Below, one piece after another: positions 1 through 10,775 of a DNA stretch of 64,000 bases. Under the pieces are notes generated by a model. It had not been told where the DNA came from and did not search any database. It saw only the letters and a program-made list of their open reading frames with translations. The position numbers and the translations under genes were made by a program. The first letter of the stretch is position 1; each line of letters begins with the position of its first letter. Origin of the DNA: Utricularia gibba (taxonomy: Eukaryota; Streptophyta; Magnoliopsida; Lamiales; Lentibulariaceae); NCBI GenBank assembly GCA_002189035.1, contig CM007991.1, forward strand, positions 4,712,001-4,776,000, in the 5' to 3' direction.

Positions 1-721
1 GAGGGTGACATGTTGTTGAGTATAACAGCTTAGTGCCAAGTTTACTCCAAAGAACTCTCCAAAAGTGACTAAGAAACCTTGCATCTCGATCAGAGACAAT
101 AGTTAGGGGCATTCCATGAAGTCTAACAACTTCCCTAGAGAAGAGATCAGCCACATGAGATGCATCATCAGTTTTATGGCAGGGAATAAAATGTGCCATC
201 TTTGAAAACCTGTCCACAACAACGAAAATTGAATCTCTACCCCTTTGGGTACGAGGTAAGCCTAAAACAAAGTCCATAGAAATGTCCACCCATGGTTGGG
301 AAGGAGTAGGGAGTGGAGTATACAAACCATTAGGGGCAGTGGTTGATTTAGCCTTCCTACAAGAGATACATCTAGAACAAATTCTTTCAACATCCCTTCT
401 CATGTGTGGTCAAAAGAAATGTTGGGTGAGAGTATCAAGAGTCTTTTTAACACCAAAATGTCCCATTAGTCCCCCACCATGAGCTTCTCTAACAATAAAA
501 TCACGTATGGAGCAAGAAGGAATGCACAGCCTATCTTTCCCATAAAGAAAACCATCTTTCCTGAAGAATAGTCCAGATGGAGCAAGTTCACATGCCTTAT
601 AAATATCCCCAAAATCGTGATCATGAACATATAAGTCAATGATGGAAGCAAATCCAAGAATTCTTGCATCAAGATTGGCTAAAAAGAGTGTACCTTCGAG
701 ATAAAGCATCAGCAACCACAT
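1..721 (-). pseudogene. Gypsy A integrase fragment
   Basis: Integrase inserts retrotransposon cDNA into the host chromosome. On the minus strand one can read the His part of the HHCC zinc finger ([11 protein letters not shown]), the CxxC part (CSRCISC), the first catalytic Asp ([12 protein letters not shown]) and the second (IVSDRD). The third residue, Glu, would follow the window edge. The frame is broken by a TGA at 410-412 where relatives, including gypsy 2 in this window, have Trp just before the PHM or PQM motif. That is a G-to-A change. Open stretches such as 410-721 are pieces of one former frame. Gypsy 2 (26161-26934) is the best internal comparison. Confidence 0.85.
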
Positions 722-1829
722 TCTCCTTACCTTTCTTGTATTTGATCACATATGAAAATGTGTCAATGAATTCCACCCACTTAGCATGTGTTCTATTCAG
801 CTTTCCTTGAGCCTTCAAATGTTTGAGAGACTCATGATCAGTGTGTATCACGAACTCCTTAGGCCACAAGTAGTGCTGCCATGTCTCCAAAGCTCTAACC
901 AACGCAAACAACTCTTTGTCATATGTTGGATAGTTGAGGGTGGCACCATGAAGCTTCTCACTAAAATAAGCAAGTGGACGTCCCTTTTGCATCAACACAG
1001 CACCAATCCCTAAACCTGATGCATCACATTCAATTTCAAAAGTATCAGAAAAATTTGGAAGTGCTAGGAGAGGTGTTGAGCAAAGCTTATTCTTGAGTTG
1101 TTTGAAAGCATGTTCCTGCTCATCTCCCCAATGAAATGCATGATTTTTCTTGATCAACTGGGTGAGGGGTGCTGCTATAGAACTGAAGTCCCTAACAAAC
1201 CGTCTATAGAAACTTGCTAAACCATGAAAACTCCTAACTTCACCCACTGATTTAGGTGTTGGCCATTCTTTAATTGCTCTTACTTTCTCTTCATCCACAG
1301 CTACTCTTGCATCACTTACAACATATCCAAGAAAAGAGACACTATTTGTGCAAAAGACACACTTCTTGATGTTAGCAAACAACTTCTCTTTTCTAAGAGT
1401 ATCTAACACATCTTTCAAATGCCCTAAATGTTCCTCAATACTCTTACTATAGATAAGAATATCATCAAAATAAACAACAACAAATCTACCTATAAAAGGC
1501 CTAAGAACGTGATTCATCAATCTCATAAAGGTGCTAGGAGCATTGGTTAACCCAAAAGGCATAACAACCCACTCATAGAAACCAAACTTAGTTTTAAAAG
1601 CAGTTTTTCACTCATCACCTTCCTTCATTCTAATTTGATGATACCCACTTCTCAAATCAATCTTACTAAAAACACAAGCACCATGCAATTCATCAAGCAT
1701 ATCTTCAAGTCTAGGGATAGGATGTCTATACTTGATTGTGATGTTGTTGATGGCGCGACAATCAGTACACATCCGCCAAGTTCCATCAGACTTTGGAACC
1801 AATAACACTGGTACTGAGCAGGGGCTCAT
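669..1829 (-). pseudogene. Gypsy A reverse transcriptase and RNase H
   Basis: Polymerase part of the gypsy polyprotein, which copies element RNA to DNA and removes the RNA strand. In order on the minus strand: RT start ([20 protein letters not shown]), the [13 protein letters not shown] motif, a stop at 1608-1610 (TGA where Trp is expected in GDEWK), [12 protein letters not shown], the catalytic YFDDIL box, then RNase H with the [13 protein letters not shown] start, [11 protein letters not shown] and the end motif [10 protein letters not shown] catalytic Asps and RNase H key residues are present. The frame is open from 1562 to 669. One further stop separates it from the upstream linker at about 1826. 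It would need at least two repairs to be one polyprotein. Confidence 0.92.
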
Positions 1830-1832
1830 GCT

Positions 1833-2294
1833 CTAACGCACAAATCCTTTAAACACCAATTCCTCAACTTGTTTTTGTATTTCCTTCGTCTCCTCTGGAT
1901 TGGCTCGGTATGCTGGTCGGTTTGGGAGTTGTGCTCCAGGGACAAGGTCAATTTGATGCTCAATCTCTCTAAGGAGGGGTAAGCCTTGAAGTTCTTCTGG
2001 AAAAACATCTTCATATACCTGTAAGAGAGACACAACACAAGATGGAATGGATGAAGCATGGTTAGGGGAAGTAGGAACTTCATCATTATACATGAATAGA
2101 AAGAATGGTTGCCTAGCATGAAGTAAGTGTCTCTCAATTTCTAAAACTCTTATGTTTCCACTTTCTGTTTTGCGCTCATTTTCATCCTTTTTTCCACTCA
2201 ATTCCTTGCCATCTCTTCTTTTTTCTCCACTTTTTCGCATCTTTTTTTCACTCATTTTCACTCCACTTGTATCTTCTCCCTTAGGAACGACCAC
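1833..2294 (-). pseudogene. Gypsy A protease-RT linker
   Basis: Lys/Glu-rich linker followed by the conserved pre-RT region with FPEELQGLPLLREIEHQIDL and the PNRPAYRANPEETKEIQ motif that leads into RT. The same region of gypsy 2 (about 19800-20230) aligns well. It has lost continuity with gag-protease (stop near 2348) and with RT (a TAG after GFVR near 1829). Charged, low-complexity character at its start is also seen in gypsy 2, so it belongs to the family and is not filler. No enzymatic function of its own. Confidence 0.8.
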
Positions 2295-2347
2295 CTTGTA
2301 CTTTCCATTATCAGTATGAAGGGCTCTAGCATCACTCAGGATTCTGA

Positions 2348-4072
2348 TTATGGAGCAAGTGTGATGGAGCGTCCATTATGATTGAAGGAATACTTGTTCT
2401 TAAAACCATCATGAAATGCTATTCTATCATATTTCCAAGGTCTCCCAAGAAGAATATGGCTTGCATGCATAGGAACAACATCACATAGGACTTTATCTTC
2501 ATATCTCCCAATGGAAAACGTCACAAGCACTTGTTTAGTAACCTTTACCTCACTTCCTTCATTGAACCACTGCAGATTGTAAGGCTTAGGATGCCTCACG
2601 GTTGGTAGTCCCAATTTCTCCACCAAGATGTTGCTGGCAACATTGGTGCAACTACCTCCATCAATAATCAGGCTGCAAACTTTCCCATTAACAAAGCATC
2701 GGGTTTGAAACAAGTTCTCCCTTTGCTCATCATTATCCTTCACTCCAATGTTAAGTGTTCTTCGAGTGACTAAGACTTCTCCAGAAACAGGCAATTCATC
2801 CTCATCACTCAATTCAGCATCGGTCTCCACCAGATCATCCTCATCTTCACTAACCACTTCTCCATTGCCTCTTATCACTATTGCTCGTTTATTTGGACAT
2901 TCAGAAGCAATATGTCCATGCCCCAAACATTTGAAACATTTTATGTTCCTTGTAGTACCCTTTGGAGGTGGTATTCGCTCCCTATGCTTGGAACTTGATG
3001 GGATGTCGAATTTCAAGTTTTCTGTGGATAACTTCCCCTTATTTCTCTCCAGTAACTCTTTGGTGCCTCCAAATCTCGAACCAGGAGGTCTCTTGTTGAA
3101 ATCTTGAGCAAAACTCTTGTTAGAGAGTTGTTTCTCAACTATTGTTGCCATATCAATCATGTCCTCCATCTCAATGTAGTGATGAAGTTCCACAATATTT
3201 GCAATGTCCTTATTCATCCCATGAAGAAACCTAGCCATAGTTGCTTCTCTATCTTCCTGAACATGAGCTCTAATCATTAAAATCTCCATTTCCTGCCAAT
3301 ATTCCTCCACTGGCCTTGAGCCCTGCTTGAGATTTTGCAAACGTTGATAAACATCTCTTTGGTAATGGTTTGGAACAAACCGCCTCCTCATAACTCTTTT
3401 CATCTCAGCCCAAGTGTGAATTGGTTCTTCAGAGTCAATCCTTCTTTTAGCCACCAATTGATCCCACCAAATGACAGCATAGTCACTAAATTCCATGGAG
3501 GCCAATCTGATTTTCTTTTCGTCAGAGAAGGTGTTGCAATCAAAGACATGTTCTACTCTTGTTTCCCATTGGAGATATGCATCTGGATCATTCTTTCCTT
3601 GAAATTGAGGTATCTTCATCTTGATGTTGTTAACATCCTTTCCAATTCTTCCTCCGTCTCTTCTACCTCCCTGATCTCGAAATCTTCTTGTATCCCCATG
3701 CACAAAATCATTTTCACTATGTTCAATGTAGTCATCTTCTTCATCAGTATTCAGGGTTCGATCTCTTCTTCCAACAGTCCTTGCACTTCGTTGATCACTT
3801 ACGTCATGTTCAGTGTTGATGCGTTGATGCATTTGACTGCCTCGACCCCTTCCAGCAGCATAATTATCTTGTCTTCGTGCTCTTGCAACATTTTGCAAAG
3901 AATTTTCGTGTTCATCAAGCCTGACATTTATGTTTTCCAGAATGCGATGCAATCTAGTGAACTCCTGTTGCATAGCTTTCAAAGTGAACCTCTCATCCGG
4001 TGAGTCATCCTTTTCATGCTCACTTCTGGAATTTGACATCCTAAATACAGGAGAAAAGAAAACGAGCAGCAA
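2348..4072 (-). CDS. Gypsy A gag-protease, open frame
   Basis: Open frame of 574 codons. Gag packages element RNA; protease matures the polyprotein. The more natural start is the inner Met (MSNSRSEHEKDD), because the first 11 residues are hydrophobic and not conserved in gypsy 2. The retrotransposon gag core lies mid-protein (FQGKNDPDAYLQWE, then WAEMKRVMRRRFVPNHYQRD). A CCHC knuckle follows (CFKCLGHGHIASEC), then an acidic linker. The aspartic protease has the IIDGGSCTNVAS active-site motif and the ILLGRPWKYDR flap-side motif. It ends with a TAA soon after the protease, before the linker to RT. Whether that stop is original or a mutation cannot be told; gypsy 2 reads on at the same place, so mutation is likely. 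Confidence 0.9.
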   Translation of the reverse strand: MLLVFFSPVFRMSNSRSEHEKDDSPDERFTLKAMQQEFTRLHRILENINVRLDEHENSLQNVARARRQDNYAAGRGRGSQMHQRINTEHDVSDQRSARTVGRRDRTLNTDEEDDYIEHSENDFVHGDTRRFRDQGGRRDGGRIGKDVNNIKMKIPQFQGKNDPDAYLQWETRVEHVFDCNTFSDEKKIRLASMEFSDYAVIWWDQLVAKRRIDSEEPIHTWAEMKRVMRRRFVPNHYQRDVYQRLQNLKQGSRPVEEYWQEMEILMIRAHVQEDREATMARFLHGMNKDIANIVELHHYIEMEDMIDMATIVEKQLSNKSFAQDFNKRPPGSRFGGTKELLERNKGKLSTENLKFDIPSSSKHRERIPPPKGTTRNIKCFKCLGHGHIASECPNKRAIVIRGNGEVVSEDEDDLVETDAELSDEDELPVSGEVLVTRRTLNIGVKDNDEQRENLFQTRCFVNGKVCSLIIDGGSCTNVASNILVEKLGLPTVRHPKPYNLQWFNEGSEVKVTKQVLVTFSIGRYEDKVLCDVVPMHASHILLGRPWKYDRIAFHDGFKNKYSFNHNGRSITLAP

Positions 4073-4864
4073 GGAAGAAAAGAGACTAAACTAACAGAAC
4101 AAAGAAACACACACAAGATTTACCACTCAATCCTCAAGCTTCAAGTCCTTGATGCACTCTTTAATGTCATCATGCTTGTTCTCATGGCATCTAACGAATT
4201 AATTACTTCCAGATTGGTATTGATTATAGTGTAATGATGGAGTTAGGTGAGGGTGGCAGTATTAATAGTCTCAAGATGGAGACAAAGGGAAGTGTTTAAA
4301 TTAAATTGGTTGCTTGTTGGAATAGATAAATAGGAAGGATGGACAACAAGGTAAGAACAGATGAAATCAGAGAATAGAGCACTACACACGAAATGTGTTG
4401 CATGCTAAACTATAGAAATACAGGAATGGGCAATCAACAAAGAGAATAGTCAAATGGAAAGGTGGGGACACGTGAATGACAGGGGATGGTAATTGAAGAT
4501 AAGAAAAACAACAATTAAGTGGTTGCTTGGTGGAATGGGAAAAGTAGAGAGGTGGGCCACAATTTAAACATACATAATAATGGATGATAGTGATGGGTAA
4601 TGGATGTTCACCTTCACACTCCTTATCCTCTTGCACACTTGAAAATGATATTCAATGTGTTCTTGCCATTCAATTGACACTCAATTTCGAGCTCTTTTTC
4701 AATCAACTTCCTGTGAACCTCCCTTTTTTTTTTTTTGTACTAAAGCCAAAAGTAAAAAGGACTTGGCTTGAACGATTTTTTTTTTTTTTTTTTTTTTTTT
4801 TGAATAGGCAGGAATGGAAGAACTCAAACAAGAACTGGATAATAATAAGGATAAGGAACCCAAA
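4073..4864 (-). other. Gypsy A untranslated leader
   Basis: About 790 bases between gag and the primer site of element A. No conserved coding content is visible. It contains the homopolymer T run described separately and several short open stretches that I regard as chance. A long leader between primer site and gag is common in plant gypsy elements; gypsy 2 has about 620-740 bases here, also rich in A/T runs. Confidence 0.7.
4776..4801. repeat. Poly(T) tract
   Basis: A run of 26 T, preceded about 50 bases upstream by a shorter T run. Likely slippage-prone, and its length in the assembly may be unreliable. Confidence 0.9.
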
Positions 4865-4876
4865 GCTCTGATACCA
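4865..4876 (-). promoter_or_regulatory. Primer binding site, tRNA-iMet type
   Basis: Read on the minus strand this is TGGTATCAGAGC, the 12 bases complementary to the 3' end of plant initiator tRNA-Met. It lies 2 bases inside the LTR end at 4879, the expected position for minus-strand strong-stop synthesis. This fixes the LTR boundary and the orientation of element A. Confidence 0.93.
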
Positions 4877-4878
4877 AA

Positions 4879-5810
4879 TGATGTGACCCTCTAATCTATA
4901 GAGATTAGCAACCCACAAAAAAGAGGTGATTTTGAAGCTTAGAAGAGAACCCACCCAAGTCTACCCTCAAGAGAATAAATCTCTTGCAACCAGACTTCGA
5001 AACAAAGAAAATTAGGAGCCACACTTCAGAAAAGAGAAGGGATTGGAAGTGATAATCCTAGAACACCACAAGCTCAAAGCTTGATAAGTTAAGAGTGTAC
5101 AAGCACTCAAAGAGGAGGAGAATCCTCATCACATACATGAAAAATGACTAAAAGTCCTGAAATAGAACATCTCTAGCACATTTATGTTGGAGATCAGCTT
5201 CAATCCAAAGTTTGAAGGTGATTGGAAGCACTAATCTTGTGTCATAATGTTATATTTCAGATAAAAGGTGTTGAGTTCGAGCATGGAAGTGTTGGATTCG
5301 AGTTGTTGGGCTTTTTGTGTGTTTTCAATAATTGTGGCCCACTGTTGGGTAACCTAGGTATTGGGTATATATAAACCCTACTAGGAATGCGTGTCAATGA
5401 GGTTTTCGGTCATTCTTATTGTTCATGAGTCGTTTTTCATCCAAGGTGATCTCATAAGCATTACCTTTTTGTTACTTCCCAAGACTCTATTTTTCTTGCA
5501 ACAACAATTTATACTCTAGAATTGGGCTCTAACATTATATAGCCCAAACTAAATGAAATAGAAAAGTCTAACAAGCCCAATGGTTTAAGGTAAATCCACC
5601 TTCAAGTAGTTGAGCTCTTTTGATGGGATGTCTTCAAGCCCATGTTTGATTCCAATGGTATTGAGTAGAGGCTTAAGTGTATTTTCAACCATCTTTGTCT
5701 TGCTCCTAGTCATTGGTCATAGTGGAATCATCTTTGTTTCTAATGTGTTCACTTGGACAAACTCCTCATCATTCTTCAAATACACTTCATTATCTTCCTA
5801 GGGCTCATCA
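4879..5810 (-). repeat. Gypsy A 5' LTR with nested solo LTR
   Basis: Starts on the plus strand with TGATGTGACC and ends with GCTCATCA, so read on the minus strand it begins TGATGAG and ends TCACATCA. It is about 605 bases without the nested copia LTR and its duplicated site. A TATA-like TATATAATG (minus) lies near 5545. The element end is supported by the primer site two bases away and by alignment with the solo LTR at 35990-36612, which starts TGATGAAC and ends TCATATCA. A short palindrome (CTAATCT, 4-base loop, AGATTAG) sits near the 3' terminus and recurs in other family members. Confidence 0.85.
5185..5506 (+). repeat. Solo copia LTR with 5-bp target duplication
   Basis: 322 bases from TGTTGGAGATC to GCAACAACA, flanked on both sides by ATTTA (5180-5184 and 5507-5511). 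It is a near copy of the LTRs of copia elements 1 and 2 and contains their TATA box (TATATATAAA near 5366). A single LTR with an intact target duplication is the product of recombination between the two LTRs of a full element, which removed its interior. It sits inside the LTR of gypsy A and is therefore younger than that insertion. Confidence 0.95.
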
Positions 5811-6429
5811 CAAAATTTGGAAGTTAGACTCGAAAACCAGTTTATGGGTTGGATAGATTTGGGAGGTTTTAAAAACAAATTCATAACTTCTTGCTCCCAT
5901 CTCCAAACCAAGAAATGCTTTTTGACACATGACCAAAACTTCAAGGGTTGAAAAAGTCACATTTATCATACCCAAAGAATCATAGTGCATAAAAAGTCAC
6001 ATTTATCGATCAGCACATAAAAATCAAAAAAATATAAAGAGAGCCACGTAAGTACAGATTTGCATATATAACATAGTATAGATTCAGAACCCATCATCCT
6101 ACTTACTCTTGTCCACATCGGCTCCTTTGAATGCTGAACACTTCATATATGCCTCTGCTATGAACTTGTGAAATTCCGTGATTTCGACATTGCTACATAG
6201 CTCTTAGAAGATCGAACTCGACCATGATGCAAACTACTTTTGCGATATCATTCTCAAAAGATCTCCCTTCAATTCCCCATGCTTTCCTCCTTCAGAATGT
6301 TTTTTCCTTCACATATGCTCTCTTCATAACCTCATTAATACTTATGCAAAAGTCCTCTATACGATATACTTGTCATCATCTTATTAAAAGACATGACACT
6401 TTCCAATTTGCCATTGTTGCATATTTGAT
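5811..6429. other. Spacer, no gene recognised
   Basis: AT-rich sequence between gypsy A and copia fragment C. The stretch 5860-5950 resembles 40680-40770 (shared words around aaattcataa and ccatctc), suggesting a dispersed repeat. No coding signature that I can name. Confidence 0.5.
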
Positions 6430-8190
6430 GTTTGTTTGTTCTATAAATTCTTTTCCATCTATTTCAATCCCAATTCTAAAAGCTCATTGTAAAACCTTAA
6501 GTTTCCTATGCCATAAGACCATTCAGACATCATTTTATTGATCTATTCATTAAATATAGTATAGTAGTTACTGCATAACCCCAAAACTCTCAAGGCATTT
6601 TCTTAGTATGTAATAAAGCTACGAGCCATTTTCAAAATAATACAATTTCTCTGCCCCACCACACTTGTGGTGTTCTTGTAGTTGTAAGAGATTTGTAAAC
6701 ACCAATTTCTCTGTCATTTAGAATAAACTCACCATCTCTATCACATCTATGGGTTTTGATTTTCAAACCATTAAGAAGGTCAACATGACTTAAACTACTC
6801 AAACAAACCAAAATCAGGAATTTGGTATCTTTATATAAATTCATGTCCTTCGAGAATAATCATCAACAAATAATAAAAAAATATTCATTTCCTTGAACCA
6901 TTCTTCGCTTAATTTGCCCCCTAACACATTTCCATGAATCAATTCTGGATAGTCATTTGGGACTTACAATCCTTGCTTTCCTATGACATGTGCTTCACAT
7001 AATTCATTTGAATAGCATATAATCAGCTATCCCCTAACCATTTCACTTCTGTTTAGCATGGTAAGATTATCAAAATCTAAATGACTCTACCTCATATTTC
7101 ATTTCCATGCATCTGATTTATAGCATAAATTCAGGCAAATTGGTGAGGCATGATTAATTTTCAAGCAAGAACACATGGTTGGCTATCATCTTCACATTTG
7201 TAATTCTCTTTTTCTTTGCAGCTTTGATCTCCAACCTGTTATCTGTTAAAATAATCTCAAATTCATTCTTGAGCATTTGTCCAAGATTAAAAATAGTGTA
7301 TTTGAACTGAAGAATGCACAAACATCCATAATGATTTTATGACCGCCATTCTTCAAGGAGAATAATATATCTTCCTTGCCTACCACTTGAAGTTTAGGAC
7401 AATCTCCAAGAGAGACATATTCTACATAAGAACTATCAAGTTGATGAAATAATGCTTAATCTCCACACATATGACTGTTTGCTCCTGAGTGTGCAACTTA
7501 TCAACAAGTCATGAGAAGTGTTGTTGAGCATATTTCAGCTTTTATATTACTTTGGGAATTTTTCACACACCGTTAGTTTGCTCTTTAATATTCTCACATT
7601 CCCATGAATAATGGCCTTTCTAGTGTCAAGAATAACAATCATCATTTAATTTATCAACTCGTTTGGATGTCCCAGACTCAACACCTTCCTCTTCCTCTGC
7701 AACTCCAATTGCCTCTACCTCATGAACCTGCCAGTATTTTCATTATTCTAATTAGTCAAAGTTATGATCCAACACCCTTGTCCACATCCTCAACCATTAC
7801 TTTGACCTTTCCCCAACCTCTTGTCTTACCACTCTCAAAGGTTTTCAACATGAAGAAGTTATGCACTAGCCTCACCATGTGGCTTCAAGTGTTAATGTAT
7901 CAATATTGTTTGCTTCATCAATTGCAATGGTAATATATTGATATGTCTTATGAAAAGAGTGTAGAACTTACTTAATTCATCTGGTTCATTATCACTTTAA
8001 TTCTGATTATGCAATCAGTAATTCCTTCATCACATAATGGTCAAATGTCCTGAAATTCTCCTCGCATTCTATGTAATCTCACCCTAAGAACTTCATCAGC
8101 CCCTTAAAATAAAGCCAACAAAGCATCTCATGCTTGCTTCATATTTGTTGCTCTTACAACCTTTTCAAACATTTGATCATGCAAGACCTG
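6430..8190 (-). pseudogene. Degenerate copia element C, gag to integrase
   Basis: Minus-strand Ty1/copia relic. Starting at 8190 the frame reads as gag (QVLHDQMFEKVVRATN, then RVRLHRMRGEF and IIRIKVIMNQMN). Further left come a CCHC knuckle remnant (KGHYSWEC near 7605), a protease-like WLLDNGCSNHMCGD and the pre-integrase part (SLGDCPKLQVVGKEDILFSL). Integrase follows with LFVDDYSRRT and a C-terminal stretch near 6600 (ILYLMNRS). The copia order, with integrase before RT, is respected, but RT is absent. Many frameshifts and stops. The right end is joined to Athila-like element B at 8190/8191. No LTR of its own is visible. Confidence 0.75.
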
Positions 8191-8796
8191 ATAATCTATG
8201 CAAGCCCGCCATCCATTTTGCACCCTTTGTGGAACAAGCTCGCCTTTCTCATTTTCCACCACGGTCATCCCTATCTCCTTTGGCACCACGTGAATGGGGC
8301 TCACCCATTCACTATCTGTGATAGAATAAATAATCCTTGCATTATGAAGTTTGACAATTTCTTTTCTTACCACCTCCATTATGTTTGGGTTGAGGCGTCT
8401 TTGAGGTTGACGAATTCGTTTTGGGCCATCCTCTAGAAAAATTCTGTGCATGCATATGGATGGGCAGATCCCCTCAATGCCATCAAGCGTCCAACATGTC
8501 ACCTTCTTGTTTCTGTTCAGGACTTCGAGAAGTTGCGACTCTTCGTCTAAGCTCAGAGCAGTGGAAATGATGGTAGGGTTCCTGAACTCTGTGTCAAGAA
8601 AAATATATTTTAAATGGTTAGGCAACGGTTTCAATTCAGCTAACCTCTCTTCCTGAGTCTTGGCTTGCACCATATTTAATTGCTCGAATTTTTCTTCAGC
8701 TTCAAAGTTTTGCAAATAAAGATTCTTTATGAGCCTCTTCTTTTCTTGAATTTCTTTCTTCAAGTACTCCTCAATGAGTCCATCCATAACGTCCAC
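8128..8796 (-). pseudogene. Chimeric ORF: Athila-like pol fused to copia gag
   Basis: 222-codon open frame made of two unrelated retroelement parts. Residues 1-202 are the region between protease and RT of Athila-type gypsy elements: LPNHLKYIFLDTEFRNP, WTLDGIEGICPSICMHRIF, QPQRRLNPNIMEVV, WVSPIHVVPKE and the RT start NGWRACIDY. Where the relative at 30950-31000 continues CIDYRKLNEVTKKD, this frame switches at 8190/8191 to QVLHDQMFEKVVRATN, a copia gag. The join keeps the frame. A functional product is unlikely because RT is missing and the start is internal. Assembly error should be excluded. Confidence 0.8.
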
Positions 8797-9038
8797 ATCA
8801 CAAATGCTCTCAAAATCACTGGGATCTTCACATCCTTCATGTCCAGTGTGATTTTTTCTTCATCAAAAGAAAGCTCAATGGTCCCCATTTTCACATTGTT
8901 GTTAGTGTTTGAAGTGCTCAAGAATGGTCTCCCCAAGATAATTGTTGTGTCCTTTGATACTCTAGTGGGCATGTTCATAACGTAAAAATCAGTTGGGAAC
9001 ACAAGATGCTCAATTTTCACAAAAACATCCTCAGCCAA
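8760..9038 (-). pseudogene. Athila B protease-like region
   Basis: Reads AEDVFVKIEHLVFPTDFYVM and then IILGRPFLSTSNTNNNVK, the conserved C-terminal half of Athila-type retroelement protease with the ILGRPFL motif. The N-terminal catalytic D-S/T-G part is not in this open stretch; it would lie near 9040-9170, where the frame is disrupted. Partly overlaps the start of the chimeric frame at 8796. Confidence 0.75.
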
Positions 9039-9116
9039 GCCTTTGGAGAGATCACTCTCCTATCCGCTAGCTCAATTTTCACACCCGATGCTTGCAAAGG
9101 TCCCAACCTAAGTGCC

Positions 9117-10770
9117 TCATAAACAGAATCCGACATGACATTTATAGAAGCTCCCAGGTCTACCATAGCTCTCCTGATGCACAAATCTCCTATTTTGCAT
9201 GGAATAAAAAAATATACCCGAATCCTTACGCTTCTCCGGTAATTTCCATGTTAAAATTGCTGAGACGCTATCACTCAATTTAACCTTTCCTTTCTCTTTC
9301 AGCTTCGGTTTAGACATATACAATTGCTTCAAATATTTGACACTCTTTGACACAAGATCAATATACTTCAAGAGGGTCAAATTCAATTGAGTGTTCCCCA
9401 ATGCTTTCAACATATTTTTCTTCTCGGTTTGCTCTTCCTTCAGCTTCAGCCTTCCTGGAAAAGGAGGCTGGGTTACCTTCACCGTGATAGGTTCTGGAAG
9501 TACCTCCACTTCATCCTCACTATATACAATAACTTCGTACTCCTCTATTTCGTTCTCCTTATTCTCAGTTTGGACTAGTTCTCGTTGATGCTTTTCTTTT
9601 CCACTCTTAAGTGTCATGGTGCTGATGTTCGGTCGTTCACTGGAATTTGGGTTTGGCTTGGGTTGAGATGGCAAGCTCCCTTTCTGTTTCAGGTCTCCAA
9701 GTTCTACTGCCATCTGACTCACTTGAACCTTCAAATTCCAGATTGCTTGTTGATTTTCAGCTTGATTCTTGTTTGATTGCGCCATGAATGTCTTCAACCT
9801 TTCCTCCAAAGAATTTCCAGAATGTACTCCAACATTGCCTTAATTTGAGGCTTGGAATGGCTGGTGGTTCTGTTGGTTTTGCTTTCGAAATGGAGGTGCC
9901 TGATAAGATCTTTGATCCTGAAAATTTTGCTGCCCCATGGTTGAGCTCTCCCCTTTATAAGAATTTTTGTTGTTGCTCCAATGAAAATTTAGATGATCCC
10001 TCCAGCTTGGGTTCTAATTATTTGAATAAGGATCATACTTCTTCCTCTGCTGGGGCTCCAAATATCCCATAGCCTTGACCTGCTCCTGTTCAAATAAATC
10101 TGGGCACTTGTCCGCGACTTGCCCTGTTATGTGATAGTTCCCGCACGACATGTTCTTAGCCTGGAATAAGAATAACTTCTTCATCATTTTAGACATAGCA
10201 GCAATATTTTTCGAGAGTTCATTTTCAAAAACCCTTGGCTTGCTCTCCACATCATACACTCTCTTGTTTGAGGTTTGCTTCCTGATAATATGTCTTGAAT
10301 GCTCAGCCAACTCCTCAAGCAAGGAAAGAGCCTCAGTTGGTGTCTTCTTCCTTAAAAATCCTCCCGCCGCCGAATCTACCATGGGTCGGTCAGTGCATAA
10401 CAATCCATCATAGAAGTATTTGACCAAAGCATTGGTCTGAAAAACCATGGTGTGGGCAAGAACCTAAAAGATGATTAAATCTCTCCCAATATTCGTGCAA
10501 TGATTCTCCACTCATTTGTTCAATATCACTAATTTTTTTTCTAATTCCTTCAGCCTTGGAAGCTGAAAAATATTTGCTCAAAAACATCTTCTTCATTCCA
10601 GCCCAATCGGTTATGCTTCTAGACCTTAGTGAGTTGAACTACGTCTTGGCTCTTCCTTCAATGTAAATTAGAAAGCTCTCAAACAAATTGAATCTTCAGT
10701 CATTCCAGCTCCCTTGAATGATGTACATACCGTTGTTACGTTGTCTAGATGCTCATGGGGATTTTCTCCA
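9117..10770 (-). pseudogene. Athila B gag, broken
   Basis: Gag of the Athila-like element in several open pieces (9117-9809, 10014-10448, 10408-10596). Recognisable motifs are the retrotransposon-gag words MKKMFLSKYFSASKAEGIRK and SGESLHEYWERFNHLL, a downstream zinc-knuckle remnant, a Gln/Asn-rich region and SVSAILTWKLPEKRKDSG near the protease boundary. The knuckle is degraded: CGNYHITGQVADKC has Tyr for the second Cys and Gln for His, whereas element 4 keeps CGNCHRIGHITDKC. The 5' end is joined directly to LTR sequence. Confidence 0.82.
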
Positions 10771-10775
10771 ATTCT

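Larger units (their letters stand above)
1..5810 (-). mobile_element. Ty3/gypsy element A, cut by window start
   Basis: Plant Ty3/gypsy LTR retrotransposon read on the minus strand in the order 5' LTR (right), primer site, gag-protease, RT, RNase H, integrase (left). The order gag-PR-RT-RH-IN is the Ty3/gypsy order. The 3' end and 3' LTR lie left of base 1. The first bases still encode integrase, ending at the conserved CHP that precedes the catalytic Glu. The gag-protease frame is open, but RT and integrase carry stops, so the copy is non-autonomous. The same family is present as gypsy element 2 (17084 onward) and as a solo LTR at 35990-36612. Seen: all domains and the LTR end. Inferred: a single insertion event. 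Confidence 0.9.

Noticed and set aside
282-482. Plus-strand open frames over the gypsy A pol region (282-482, 786-1013, 2748-3107, 3335-4003)
   Set aside because: They are antisense shadows of the minus-strand gag-pol frames and show no domain of their own.
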